Assembly (NCBI GenBank): GCA_964030475.1
Contig: CAXIPT010000003.1
Location: 6,454,511 to 6,518,510, forward strand
Source: Tethya wilhelma
Taxonomy: Eukaryota > Porifera > Demospongiae > Tethyida > Tethyidae
Reading direction: 5' to 3'
Length of the DNA: 64,000 bases
Shown: positions 23,220-35,704 of the stretch, piece by piece
Numbering within the stretch: position 1 is the stretch's first letter
Layout: each line of letters starts with the position of its first letter
Made by a program: the position numbers and the translations under genes
Notes under the pieces: model-generated
Seen by the model: the letters and a program-made list of their open reading frames with translations, nothing else
Databases searched by the model: none
Told to the model about the DNA's origin: nothing

Positions 23220-24384
23220 CCAATAGATTTTCAATGACTATTAATTTTTCATATTTTAATGAAAACAGCACCCAATACTATGGTACTCTGTATGAACAGA
23301 ACTTTCTGTCTTGTATATACAGTATATGATTGGGTATATTTCTGGCAGCAAGTTTCATGTTCACTGCATGATATCACCATGCTGATTAATGCTTAGGCAT
23401 AGATGATTAACACCATGGCTAAGGAAACAAAATATGAACTATTTTACAGTTAGGTATGTGTCACTATAGTAACTGGTGTTTGTTACTATGAATGAACATG
23501 ACTAGAAACCTTATAGTTTTAAGCACACATTATGCAAGCTACTAAGATTTGTAACAACAGCTAACCACATGTAGTAGTATTACAGGCCAGGAGTAACAGC
23601 AAAACGTGCAATACAAGGAGTAGCATGCAAACGTTCCTAAAAGTGGTAGCAAAGTATAAACAAAAAGCCGATTAGTGTCACAAAAAGTCTAAAATTTTAG
23701 TAACAAAACACTGCAATATATAGTGACACAGTTCCTTTAATGCTTAGGGCTATCATTTATTAAATTTTAAGTAACATGCCCTAATAGATATGCACACCTA
23801 AAAGTCAAGATGAAATTACTGGAATAATACATGACAGGACTAGAATGATACATGACAGAGTACTAAAGTGATAAGTAACCTTTATTGACTAGCGTGAACA
23901 TTTTTATTGGGCTAATGGGCCATCTGTGCCATTCCTAAATGTACCCAGTACTACTTTGGCACAGTAAGGCATTTAAAGCTACTGTTTAGCTCTTTTCTTT
24001 TTAACGAGCCTAAAAACACCATTGCTAAAGTACTAAACAAAATATGCCAAGCCTCCAAGTACTTCCATGGATCTTCTTCTTATAATTTTTCTATATTGGC
24101 AAGATTTTTCTCAGAGACCGCTTGCTTTCAGAAGCTGATTCATTAACAAATAAACTTAGTATCTTTTGGCATCAGTTTTGCAAGTCTCTGGTACAAGACA
24201 AAAAGTACTATACTCAGGAATTAGGTACTGGAGAAATCAAATTGACATCTCTTTCCACACAGATAAGTGTACGTTATTTATCTGTACTGAGCCCTCCTCT
24301 ACCACTACAACATTTCGGACTCTACCATTAACTTAGACAATTTACTGTGAAGTATGTAGCTAGGGCATCTTATAAATTATTCAG

Positions 24385-24635
24385 GAAAAAAAATAAAACA
24401 AACAAGCATAACAAATTAGAAATGTAATAAGAACGTAACAAGTGAGCAAACAAAATAGAAATGATTAATTGTTAGTTGAGAGTTCATTCCTCTGTCCACT
24501 ATGCCATTCAAGCTGGGGACATGAACATAACTGAGACACATGAACTCCTAGCTCACTTAACTTACAATCATTTCTATCTTGTTTACGATTTAGCCATTCA
24601 TATCACATTTCCACTGTTTTTATTGTACTCTAGAT
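24385..24635. mobile_element. palindromic MITE related to the one at 18335-18605
   Basis: Left arm (AACAAACAAGCATAACAAAT, GTGAGCAAACAAAATAGAAA) and right arm (TTTCTATCTTGTTTACGATT) are imperfect inverted copies and match the arms of the MITE nested at 18335-18605. Confidence 0.7.
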
Positions 24636-25204
24636 AAAAACGGCATGGATGGCCAATATGATTGTGTTATACACGAACATTTTGCTATAGTGATGCAATT
24701 CTTGGTTCCTCTAACGCTTTAATAGTTCTTTAGAAACTTAATTTGCCTCAAAGTAAAAATTAGCTAAACTTTGTTTAATAAACGATATTGAAGGACTACC
24801 GCTCAACCTGATTTTAAATTAAAATAGCCCTCTGGCTCTTCTACCTACATAGAGTAGAACTTTAGTTATCTGGATCTCAAAGGTCAAATTTTCATTTAGA
24901 ACAGACTCTAACCTCTTTCTAGCTTTATGCTTGCACGTTGCTATGAACGTTGGAGTGATTTAAGATTAAACAAAGAAAAATATAATCTACCAGGGTTGTG
25001 ATATGCCAAAATGGATAAAAAAGCTACTACTAGTGCTGCAAGAACATTTTGACCTATTATCCAAACTTATTGCTTATCCAGCAGGCTTTCGGTACAAAGG
25101 TATCTGAAAAACCTATAGGTTCTATACTAGAGCCTGATATTGAACTTTAGGATGCTCCATTAGCACCAATGAGTTCTTGCCTGCATGATTGAATACTTGA
25201 ATGG

Positions 25205-25794
25205 GCCCGGTGTCACAGGACCAGAGCTCCACCTGAAAATTTTCTCCGGGGGAGAATTTCTCCTAAGGGTAATTTCTCTCCCCGGAATTAATTTCCTAGG
25301 ACGGAATCTCCCCCCTTAGGATACAAGCTCCCCCCAAACAACAAGAGTTTATACTGTTGCTGATGGTCATGAGGTACTAAAAAGGCTATGGATGAATGTC
25401 AGATTGTATACAAGCTTGTAGGACTATGAACCAATGGTCAGACACAAACATATGGCTGGACAGAGTCGAATATAATAACTTTCTATTCTATCGCTTTGCG
25501 TGACTGATTGAGGAACGGAACGAGGAACGGTAGCTCTACCCCTAGTCCTAGCTCTAGCCCTAGCCCTAGCCCTAGCTCTAACCCTAGACCTAGCATTACT
25601 ACAACATACTATTCTATTCATATCGTTTTTTCTTCACAATCAACAAGTTCAAGGCAGTAAAGGCACCCGGAGCGCCAGTCCTATGGGAGGAGTCCCAGTC
25701 CTAGGGCAAAATCTCCAGGGGGAGGAAATATCCTTAGACCGTATCCTCCGGGGGAGGAGATTTTACCCGGAGTGAATATCCTATGACACCGGGC
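25205..25794. mobile_element. 590-bp terminal-inverted-repeat element
   Basis: Ends are inverted copies: GCCCGGTGTCACAGGA at the left and its near-complement TCCTATGACACCGGGC at the right. Near each end are several copies of a G-rich palindrome like TCTCCGGGGGAGA. The centre contains CCTAGC hexamers (25532-25594). No coding capacity. Confidence 0.75.
25532..25594. repeat. telomere-like CCCTAG/CTAGCC hexamer array
   Basis: About ten imperfect hexamers (CTAGCC, CTAGCT, CTAACC, CTAGAC). On the minus strand they read as an Arg-Ala repeat, which is a by-product and not a gene. Confidence 0.85.
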
Positions 25795-26756
25795 TACTAC
25801 TAGTTTCATTTTATCATACTATCGTATACACTAATAATGATAGCTACGTGTAATGTTAGCAAGATGCAGGTTCACAAATTAGTACTAACATACAGTTAAT
25901 CTACTACTGATTCCTAGATTTTATAAATTTTGAAAATGAAGGCACCTTCGGTGCACAAGCCTTGGCACACTCAACTATAGTATACATATATTTAATTTTG
26001 TATTAAAGACCATAATACTACAATACAGCACAGCTGAGATTCAGTCTGTCAAACTCAGTGAATTTCAATCTTGAGGCTGACTGTGTTACATAATTATACT
26101 AATGCTGCATGGGCTAAGCCCGTCACTCAATATGAAGAGAAGTTTTGTGCAAATTGGGACAAGCAAGAACTGTATTTAAATAGGCCAAAACCTTAAATTT
26201 GAATAAAAATTTTCTTCATAGAAATGTACAGACATGAAGTGAAAGGAGGCTCATTGTTACTCGTTAGCACCTTGTGCTGTTGGCGCAACTTAGAGCAGTA
26301 GATTATTGTTTGAAATCATGTCACACACATTCTACACTCCTTAGGCAACATGAAAGTGAATTCATTAAGTTGGAAATTTTTGTGCTCACACAGAAGGGTC
26401 ACACCGCATCCTTTCCCCATTGTAGTCAAACTTCCTTAGTTTTAATTTGACACAAAAAATGGGGACAGGTATTTCTTAGTTATTCATGTCAATGGAGAGT
26501 ACTCAGCCTAAACAACACTAGGTACGAGGCTACTCTTCTCCCTCTTATGTACTTTTGTATGTACTATCATTGGACGCCAAGCCTTTATGGTCTTAAAGTG
26601 ACAAACATAAAATCCAACATTTTTGGTCTGTTAATGTGGTTGCGTGGGCAACAAAACCAATGTGGCTAAAATACACTTGGGGAATACGGGTGATATAATG
26701 GCTTCAGCCACGCTCACTAATTACTGTTTGACCACTGTTCGACCTCACGTGAGGAC

Positions 26757-26832
26757 ATGTACCAGGCCCTCCTGATTTTTAGTGTAAAACACTAAAAGGA
26801 GGGAGTGGCCTGGGTACGAGGCTAGGAGAAGA
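26757..26832. repeat. small palindromic element (GTACCAGGC family)
   Basis: TACCAGGCCCTCCTGATTTT pairs with the later AAAAGGAGGGAGTGGCCTGG around ACACT; related hairpins occur near 7147 and 60224. Confidence 0.65.
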
Positions 26833-27305
26833 GTATAAAACAGTGCATACACATGTAGAAACACTGTGTACAAAGTAACATGACATGCACATGACTAAGC
26901 AACATATATAGATACTGTAATCTGATAGTAAATCTTAATGTTGTATAAGGGGCGTGCGTGGCCACACACGTATAATTTTAGTCCTTTTCTCATCTTCCTG
27001 CTGTTTGTTTTTCACTCAGGATTGTTAGGTCCTCCATAAGTAAGCTCGTTGCACTTGGTAAACTATCAGCAACTTAGTTTATTTGCATGTTTTTTCAATG
27101 CTCTGGATGATGTAACATGCATGGCCATGGCCAATGGACCTTATTCACAATTATTTTTGATAACGCACACCACTGCGCGCTATGGCGGGAACAGTTTCTG
27201 GGGCAGAGAGAAGCAGGCCTATTTTTCTGTGATTTTGGTCACCTTTTGGACAAGATTTCTGGACAGTTACGCTATAATAGTAAGTTTCTGCAAGATATTT
27301 AGTAN

Positions 27306-27710
27306 ACAGTCTTGCTCGACTCTCCTAGAATCAATTATAATGGGATCTCAAGTTTGTGGCCTTTTTGTCACTAGTGCATGGTCTTTTTTTGTACTGACTA
27401 GATATATTCACCTATATTATGGGATAGTGATTTGCCATATAAAGCAAAAACTTGTACCATTGTAATCAGCATAAGAAGAACTTTGAATGATAATATTATA
27501 TAGATTGTCATGTTTTACTCAAAAACCTGAGATGACAGCCTTAATTAGAAAACCTGTGTTGAGATGAATTCAAATTACGGTGGGTATTGTCAGATTAGTG
27601 ACTGTGCTTCAAGTCCATTAAACATTGTCCAAACCATAACAAAGTGATATCGCTTGAAAGCCATGTAATACATTTGCTCTTCACTCATATATCCTAAATG
27701 GGTAGATTCG
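27306..27710 (+). repeat. single copy of the 380-bp repeat unit
   Basis: Starts right after the N at 27305 and matches units of the array at 42026-43560 (GACTCTCCTAGAATCAATTA, GGGATAGTGATTTGCCATAT, CCTGTGTTGAGATGAATTCA). It directly abuts the truncated beta-helix/TM copy 1, suggesting that repeat and gene piece were duplicated together or that the repeat marks the break. Confidence 0.75.
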
Positions 27711-29946
27711 GCAAACAAATTTTATAAAGCATTGTGTCCTCTGTCATTTTGTAATCTAACAACCAGTTCTTCAAACCCAAGCTATACCATCACGCTCTGA
27801 CAATTTCAAAAGACAAGCTGAATGATAAGATGTGTGGAACAAGTTGCAAAGGGATTCTCTGTGGTCAGTGTCCCGGAAACAATTCAGTTTACTATCATTC
27901 AAGCCGGCCATTTTGAGTGTAAACACAACAGATTTTGTAAACTTGGTATTCTGTTCTACATCCTTTCAGAGATTGTCCCAACAATTATTCTTTTCACTGT
28001 TATCATAGCATTCAACATTAGCTTCACATCAGGGAGCATAAATGAGTTTATCTTTTTCTGCCAAGTTTTGAGCACTATTATTACACTAAACATCAAAACT
28101 TACAACAAGAACATCATGGCAACATTATCTTTTTTTGACTTATTCTATGGGATACTGAAGTTGGATTTTTTCAACATTGATAAACTTTCATTTTGTCTTT
28201 GGATGTCCTTGCATTCAAGTACATCACTATATTACTTCAGAATCTTGTAATTGAACTAATTATTGCCATGAACTCTCGCCTCTGTACTAAGTTTAACAAA
28301 AAGACAAAGAACAAAGCACATATTTCAGTCATTCATGGACTGTCTGCTTTCCTTGTTATCTGTTACACTCAATGCACTAAGATCTCATTCTACATACTAA
28401 CAAGAGTAGTATTGAATGGTGAGGGGGGAACAGAAGGACCTGCCGTTACTTTCTTTGGTGGAATCTCATACTTTAAAGGAAAGCACTTGTTCTATGCGAT
28501 ACCTGCAGTGTTTTGTTTGGTGACAATAACAATAATTCCACCTCTCTTACTCCTTGTCTATCCTCTTCTCTATCAGTTGCTCAGTCTTTGTGGTCTCAGT
28601 GAGCACCCAATTGTCACTAAAGTTTCCAATGCAATAGCAATACATAAACTAATGCCCATATTTGACTCATTCCAGAGTTGCTACAAAGACAAACTGAGAT
28701 TCTTTGCNTTATTCTCTTCACTGTTATCATAGCATTCAACATTAGCTTCACATCAGGCAACATAAATGGGTTTATCTTTTTCTGCCAAGTTTTGAGCACT
28801 ATCACACTGAACATCAAAACTTACAACAAGAACATCATGGCAACAATATCCTTTTTTGACTTATTCTATGGGATACTGAACTTAGATTTTTTCAACATTG
28901 ATAAACTTTCATTTTGTCTTTGGGAAGGAGCAACTGTAATGGATGTCCTTGCATTTAAGTACATCACTATATTGTTTGCTTTACTTCTTGTAATTGGACT
29001 AATTATTGCCATGAACTCTCGCTTCTGTACTAAGTTTAACAAAAAGATAAAGAACAAAGCACAAATTTCAGTCATTCATGGACTGTCTGCTTTCCTTGTC
29101 ATCTGTTACACTCAATGCACTAAGATCTCATTCTACATACTAACAAGAGTGGTATTGAATGGTGAGGGAGGAACCGAAGGACCTGTTGTTACTTTCTTTG
29201 GTGGAATCTCATACTTTAAAGGAAAGCACTTGTTCTATGTGATACCTGCAGTGTTTTGTTTGGTGACAATAACAATAATTCCACCTCTCTTACTCCTTGT
29301 CTATCCTCTTCTCTACCAGTTGCTCAGTCTTTGTGGTCTCAGTGAGCACCCAATTGTCACTAAAGTTTCTAATGCAATAGCAATACACAAACTAATGCCC
29401 ATATTTGACTCATTCCAGAGTTGCTACAAAGACAAACTGAGATTCTTTGCTGGTTTATATTTTGTGTATCGAATTGCACTGTTAGCAACATACAGCATCA
29501 GTACAAGTGTAACACAATTTCATGTAGTGTCAGGCTTTACACTACCCATTATTTTAGGAGTCCATTCGATAGTTCAACCTTACAAAAAGAACTCAAACAA
29601 CCGTATTGACTCAATAATTTTTTTGAACTTGGTACTCATCAATATACTGACATTATTTTATGTTCAGTATGCCGTGCAGTCACGTGCTAATCCAGGAACT
29701 TTAGATCGAATTGCTATACTCAAATTAACTAACACATTCCAAATGATTCTCATTGGTTTACCTTTGATTTTAACCACCTGCTGGTTTCTATTTGTGACTT
29801 CAAGATTGGTAATAAGACATCTCAAAAAAGGAAGAGAGACTTTGAGCAATTTAGCAACTGAAAACTATGATGAAATACTGGTGCATCGAGAGTTGGGAGA
29901 AGAAACACAGTACTTTGAACTCAATGATCATGATAACCCTGCATGA
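27711..29946 (+). pseudogene. beta-helix/multi-TM family copy 1: two overlapping truncated pieces
   Basis: Piece 1a (27711-28707) starts inside the Cys-rich stalk (CGTSCKGILC-like) and has lost the ectodomain. It carries a 4-nt insertion near 27902 and a 19-nt deletion near 28201 compared with the paralogs, so its frame is broken. At the N (28708) the sequence jumps back, and piece 1b (28709-29946) repeats the TM core from TM1 to a normal C-terminus (422 codons, ending with QYFELNDHDNPA). 1a and 1b are near-identical over about 720 bp. They may be two gene remnants or two haplotypes stitched together. Confidence 0.8.
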
Positions 29947-30832
29947 GCTAGGTATTAGCATACATGATCATGTATATAGACTACATACTGAACTTTTTTT
30001 AGTAAACATTATGCATGTATAATTATTATAATAGTCATACAAAAAGCATCTTAATCAGTTGATAATAATTATAATTTTCCCCCAATTGATTGCAATGCAT
30101 AATAAAAGCAATAATTGGATTACATAATATCCATTGATTTTAGCTATATATATAGTTGATCCTTCTATAGTTTCTCTTTTCCTACCACCCCCCTGTTTGA
30201 TATACAAATGATATGTAAATACACAAACCAGAATTAAATTAATATTAAAGTTTGATATTTTCAATCTGCATACTGGGTTGGTGAACAAGAATATAATTTA
30301 ATAATGACTAATACCCAACCAGAAACTCACCTACGAAAATACACAAACCACATCATAATTATGGTACAACCATGCATAAAATTATAATAAGCATATGCAT
30401 AATACATCTAATACCTCCTAAATAATCCAGATGTATTCATATGGCTATAAAGCATTACAATTTATCGTCATATTATTACTATGAGTGATTTTTCAAAGAC
30501 ATGCACTACCGTATAGTGGGTACAATTTGGCAGGCTTAAAATTTGGCGAATTCCCATTTTGGGATTATTGGCGATTTTTAATTTGGCGATTCAATTCTGT
30601 ATGCTGCATAGTTTATATGGGCGCACGTGCGTATTAAACTATTTGGCGATTTTTAATTTGGCGATTTGAAGAATAATTCGCCAATTCGCCAAATTTAATT
30701 CTCGCCAAGTTTACCCGCTATACGGTAGTTTACTAAACATAATTGACTTCAATTGACAAGTTTCATCACTGACTTTGTGACAATTCTTAATATAAACACG
30801 CATGTTCAGACCTAGTATATAAGGGAGAAATT
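29947..30832. other. intergenic between family copies 1 and 2; one MITE
   Basis: AT-rich. Contains the MITE at 30507-30727 and no gene. The 100 bp before copy 2 (GTATATAAGGGAGAAATT at about 30815) resemble the region upstream of copy 3 (CTGTATAAGAGGGAACTT at about 35612), which points to a conserved core promoter with a TATA-like box. Confidence 0.5.
30507..30727. mobile_element. MITE, TACCGTA family, copy 2
   Basis: 221 bp with termini TACCGTATAGTGGGTA and TACCCGCTATACGGTA; interior repeats of TTTGGCGATTTTTAATTTGG. Confidence 0.88.
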
Positions 30833-33800
30833 ATGCAGCAAATATCAAAACTACTTATTACAGTGCAGCAACGTGAACTCAGTCTGATAGTGGATCAATA
30901 TATATTCAATATTACAATGGTCTGGCAGAGCGGTGTGAGTCTCCTCATTGTGTTCATCATCTGCACATGTGTAGAATCGAGGGAAGTTCTGCTCAATCAG
31001 AACATTAGGCATGATAATGACACCTGTCTTGAAGAATCAACCAGACAACCTTGTGAGAGTTTAGAGTTTATTGCAGAGAGACTAAGAGTTGGATCACAGT
31101 GTCCAGAGAATCTCACAATTCAAATTACATCCAAGGAAATTAAACTTAGTAAGATAGTGAAGTTTGTAAACTGCAAAAACTTGAGCATTTTATCAAATCA
31201 GTCTGTTCAAGTATATTGCATCAATAACAACAGTTACGATATTGGTGTAAGATTTAGAAACAATTCAGGACTAACAATGAAAAATCTAAATCTGTATAAT
31301 TGCCATTGTAAGTTCCGTGTCAATAGTTCAGCTGCTGTACAGGTGATTAACAGTACAAACGTCAAATTTGAAAGCCTCAACTTCTTTAACAGTACAGAAA
31401 TTTCAGTGGTTTTCATCAATACAGCAGGAAGGGTGTCAGTAATTAATAGCTCTTTTACGAGAAACAAACTTCTAGAAAAAAACATTTACACTTATCCCGG
31501 AGGTATTTATATAGAATTCTCACAAAAACTGGAAAGTGGAACAACCTACAAACTATGGAATTGTACATTTGTCCGGAACAAAGCACCAAAAAATTATTCT
31601 GGCTACAACCCTAACAAATTTCGAGTGAAAAGTACCCTCCCATGGTATGGTACTGGAGGTGGCGGAGGCTTAGGAATAATTTTCATTGGACAAAGTAATG
31701 ATATTTATCTGGATATTTTTGGGAGCATATTTATCAAGAACAGAGCATTATGGGGAGGAGGATTGCATGTTTTATTTGTGGGGAAAACGAGGAATAACAG
31801 TGTAGTGGTGCGTAGGACAATATTCAAAAATAACCATGCTCTACAGGAAGGGGGAGGAATTGGTGGTGGTTTTGTACAGGCCCCACCAAAACAAAACAAA
31901 TTGCTTATAAGAGGCTCAATTTTTTACAAGAACAGAGCAGTGAATGGCGGAGGGACTGCACTATTTGGATTGCATGCTAAAAGTGAACAAAAAGCAGGAG
32001 CAATAACATTTCAATTATGTACTTGGCTAAACAACATAGGGAGAATTAGTGCAGCTGTCGGCATTGCCCCTAGTCATATTGATAGATTAAATCATGGTTT
32101 TCTACCAGTTCCTGTCTTTCAAAACTGTCACTTTATTGGCAATAAATTGTACAGTAAGGATTATTTACTATTTAAACCAAACAGAACGTATCACTCTGCA
32201 AACAAGTATTCAGGAGTTTTCACTGTTACTAAGTCATCCGTAGTTTTTCAAGGACGAACACAATTTAGAGAAAACAAATACTCCGCATTATACATCGTAT
32301 CCAGCCATATCATCTTCAGCGAACAATCACATGTTCTATTTGTAGACAACCATGGATGGAAAGGAGCTGCAATTGCATTATATGGATTTTCATTATTGAT
32401 ATTTGAGCATCATTCTTCATTTAATTTCACTCAAAACATTGCAGTATCTGTTGGTGGAGCAATCTACTATGAAACTTTCGATCAAAATGATTTTACATAC
32501 GGTAAAAAATGTTTCCTAGAATACAAAGGACCAAATTTACCAGTTGATAAAAGAAATGTGCACTTTAATTTTGAAAGAAATAAAGCACTAGCTGGATCAT
32601 CAATATATTCTAGCACATTTTATCCATGCTTTTATGAGTGGTTTGATAAAATTACACCATACCAAAAACTTAAATCTTTTTTCAGTCACATTGCAACCTT
32701 TTCATTTAATGACAAAAAAGATTCGATATCACTGGGAACATATGGAAAACATTACAAACTGAGGTCAAATGCGCAGAATATTAGTTACAACTTTAGAGCT
32801 GCAATTCCAGGAGGACAAGTGGCCATTCCTCTTAAATTTCTTGATGAATTTAATCATGAGTGAAGTACAGCATATACTCTAAGTGTACAAGCAATCTCAA
32901 GTGTAAAAGTTAAACCTCAGTATACGCTTGAAACAACAGCCAATTTCTATGGGAAAGAGCATGAAAACTTCACTTTTATTGTTAGTGCTTATCAAATGAG
33001 AAAACAGGATGCTATTATCAACATGTACTTTGTTCCATGTCCACCTGGATTCTACTATGACAATAAATCGATGTCATGTAAATGTGCAGCTGACAATCAA
33101 TATAGAGCATACCTTGGCATGACAAAATGTAATATTTCTACTTTTCAAGCATATATTCTAAACGGATATTGGGGAGGACATTTTGTTTCTCCACCTCTAA
33201 TCAACAATAACTTTTATACAGCATTATGTCCGTTATCATTTTGTGCTCTAACATCAGACTTTTCAAACCCATTATTTGCATATCCTCTGCCTAATTCAAG
33301 TTCAAAGGATGAGTTGAACAATGCAATGTGTGGAAGGAGTCGCAAAGGGGTTCTCTGTGGTCAGTGTCAGGGAAACAATTCAGTTTACTATCATTCAAGC
33401 CATTTTGAGTGTAAACACAATAGATTTTGTAAACTTGGTATTTTGTTCTACATCCTTTCAGAGATTGTCCCAACAATTATTCTTTTCACTATTATCATAG
33501 CATCCAACATTAGCTTCACATCAGGGAGCATAAATGGGTTTATCTTTTTCTGCCAAGTTTTGAGCACTATCACACTAATCATCAAAACTTACAACCAGAA
33601 CATCATGGCAATGATATCTTTTCTTGAATTATTTTATGGGATACTAAATTTGGACTTTTTCAACATTGACAAACTTTCATTTTGTCTTTGGGAAGGAGCA
33701 ACTGTAATGGATGTCCTTGTATTCAAGTATGTCACTATATTGTTTGCTTTACTTCTTGTAATTGGATTAATTATGGCAATGAACTCTCGCTTCTGTACAA

Positions 33801-35059
33801 AGTTTGACAAAATAAAGAACAAAACACAGCTCTCGGTCATTCATGGACTGTCTGCTTTCCTTGTCATCTGTTACACACAATGCACTAAGATCTCATTCTA
33901 CATTCTAACAAGAGTAGTATTAAATGGTGAGGGAGGAACTGAAGGACCTGTTGTTACTTTCTTTGGAGGTATTCCATATTTCAAAGGAAAACATTTGTTC
34001 TATGCGATACCTGCAGTGTTTTGTTTGGTGACAATAACAATAATTCCACCTCTCTTACTCCTTGTCTATCCTCTTCTCTACCAGTTGCTCAGTCTTTGTG
34101 GTCTCAGTGAGCACCCAATTGTTACTAAAGTTTCTAATGCAATAGCAATACACAAACTAATGCCCATATTTGACTCATTCCAGAGTTGCTACAAAGACAA
34201 ATTGAGATTCTTTGCCGGTTTATACTTTGTGTACCGGATTGCACTGCTAGCAACATATTGTATTAGTGTAAATGAAACACAATTTTACTTTGTGGCAAAT
34301 TTCATATTGCTTTCTATTTTAGGCATCCACTCAGTAGTACAACCTTACAAAAACAGCTCAAACAACCGTATCGACTCAGTACTTTTCTTGAACTTGGTAA
34401 TTGTCAATATATTGGCATTTTTTTATATTAACAGGATCCAGATAAGATCCGGAAAATTTTTTTTCCGGATTCTGAAATTTCGAAGAGTTTTAAAAGCTTA
34501 GATCTAAGCCACTTGATTAGGCCTAAGCTTTCTAAGCTTAGATCTAAGCTTCAATGCTTAGGTCTAAGCTTAGGCCTAAGCCTTCTAAGCTTAGACCTAA
34601 GCTTCAATGATTAGGTCTAAGCTATGAAGCTTAGGTCTAAGCATGGACCTGCTTAGGCCTAATCAAGTGGCTTAGATCTAAGCTTTCAAAACTCTTCGAA
34701 ATTTCAGAATCCGGAAAAAAAATTTTCCGGATCTTATCTGGATCCTGTTTATTCAGTATGCTCTAATATCCCATTCAAGTCCAGGTTATTTGGACCAAAT
34801 GGTCGTACTCAAAGCAACCAACACATTTCAACTCATTTTTATTAGTTTACCTTTGATCTTCATCTCATGCTGGTTTCTATTTGTGACTATAAGATTCATA
34901 GTCATCAGACATTTCAAAAGAGGGAGAGACAGTTTGAATAATTTAACTAATGAGGATAATGGTGAAATACTAGTGAGCCGAGACTTGGGAGATGAAATCC
35001 AATACTTTGAACTCACTAATTGTGATGATACTGAATTTGTAGCCAGTTCAACATACTAG
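30833..35059 (+). pseudogene. beta-helix/multi-TM family copy 2, inactivated by a stop and a MITE
   Basis: Same architecture as copy 3: signal peptide (best start ATG 30917, MVWQSGVSLLIVFIICTC; an upstream ATG at 30833 adds 28 residues), beta-helix-like ectodomain with GGG-rich turns and many N-glycosylation sites, Cys-rich stalk (VPCPPGFYYDN, CSC-like CKCAADN, RKGVLCGQCQGN), and TM core. An in-frame TGA at 32861-32863 separates 676 codons from the rest, which continues in the same frame. Paralogs have a sense codon there. In the C-terminal TM region a 318-bp MITE (34431-34748) interrupts the frame; coding resumes after it and ends DLGDEIQYFELTN. Decay looks recent because everything else is intact. 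Confidence 0.85.
34431..34748. mobile_element. 318-bp palindromic MITE with TTA target duplication
   Basis: Termini ACAGGATCCAGATAAGATCC and its complement, inverted arms of about 95 bp each, centre of repeated AAGCTTAGGTCTAAGC-like units. TTA occurs at 34428-34430 and 34749-34751. It sits inside the coding sequence of copy 2. It lacks a GT at its left edge, so it is not an intron. Confidence 0.92.
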
Positions 35060-35704
35060 GTTGTCATGGCTAGTATAAATTGTTATATCAAAACAATTAC
35101 TACATATCAATTTGCAACAATTGCTTTATAAATTAGATATTCTGAGTGACTATAAGTAACATAAACTTATTTTGAGAAAGCTGGCAAAAATAATAATTAT
35201 AATAATTATTAACAATAATAATAAGGAACCAACAAAACAGTATAATTCTGAATGAAGTGAGGCTATGTTTGACCTTTTCATAGACAACGTGGTGGTGGTG
35301 GCAGACCAAGGTAAACTTTCTGGCATTCTTAGCAATACTTTAGTGTTAATGTTTAGGGCACTTTGCCTCAATATGAACTAGTCTTAGACCAACTTGGGTC
35401 ATTAAAAAAGTTAATTCTAATAAAAATCAAAGTCTTAAAAGAGCAATTTTGAAGACATTTGCATATGGCATGCACAAAATTAATATTTATAACTTCCATG
35501 CATGGACTATAACAACAATGAGTATTATTTTACTACTGTTATTGCATAAATTGCTAAACATGTGACAATTCGCGAACATACTCAGTGACTGTGTCACATG
35601 CCTGAGGCCTGTATAAGAGGGAACTTACATTACGGAAAATTCAGTGTTCACAGTTACACACATGCTTGGTATATAGAGATACTTCAATACATGTGTAGTG
35701 GATA

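Larger units (their letters stand above)
22049..27300. other. gene-poor, repeat-rich stretch
   Basis: About 5.2 kb without a convincing coding exon on either strand. It holds MITEs at 23076-23219 and 24385-24635, a terminal-inverted-repeat element at 25205-25794 and a hairpin at about 26757-26832. The rest is AT-rich and shows nothing I can name. Confidence 0.6.

Noticed and set aside
25532..25594. True telomere or chromosome end
   Set aside because: The hexamers are few, imperfect, CCCTAG and not CCCTAA, and lie within a transposon in the middle of the sequence.
25424..25621. Minus-strand ORF rich in Arg-Ala repeats
   Set aside because: It is only the translation of the CCTAGC hexamer array inside a non-coding TIR element.
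32861..32863. In-frame TGA in family copy 2 as a selenocysteine codon
   Set aside because: Paralogs have ordinary codons there, no cysteine is conserved at the position, and the gene also carries a disrupting MITE.
34431..34748. The 318-bp insert in copy 2 as a spliced intron
   Set aside because: Its left edge reads ACAGG with no GT donor, it is a long palindrome, and TTA is duplicated at both sides as expected for a transposon.
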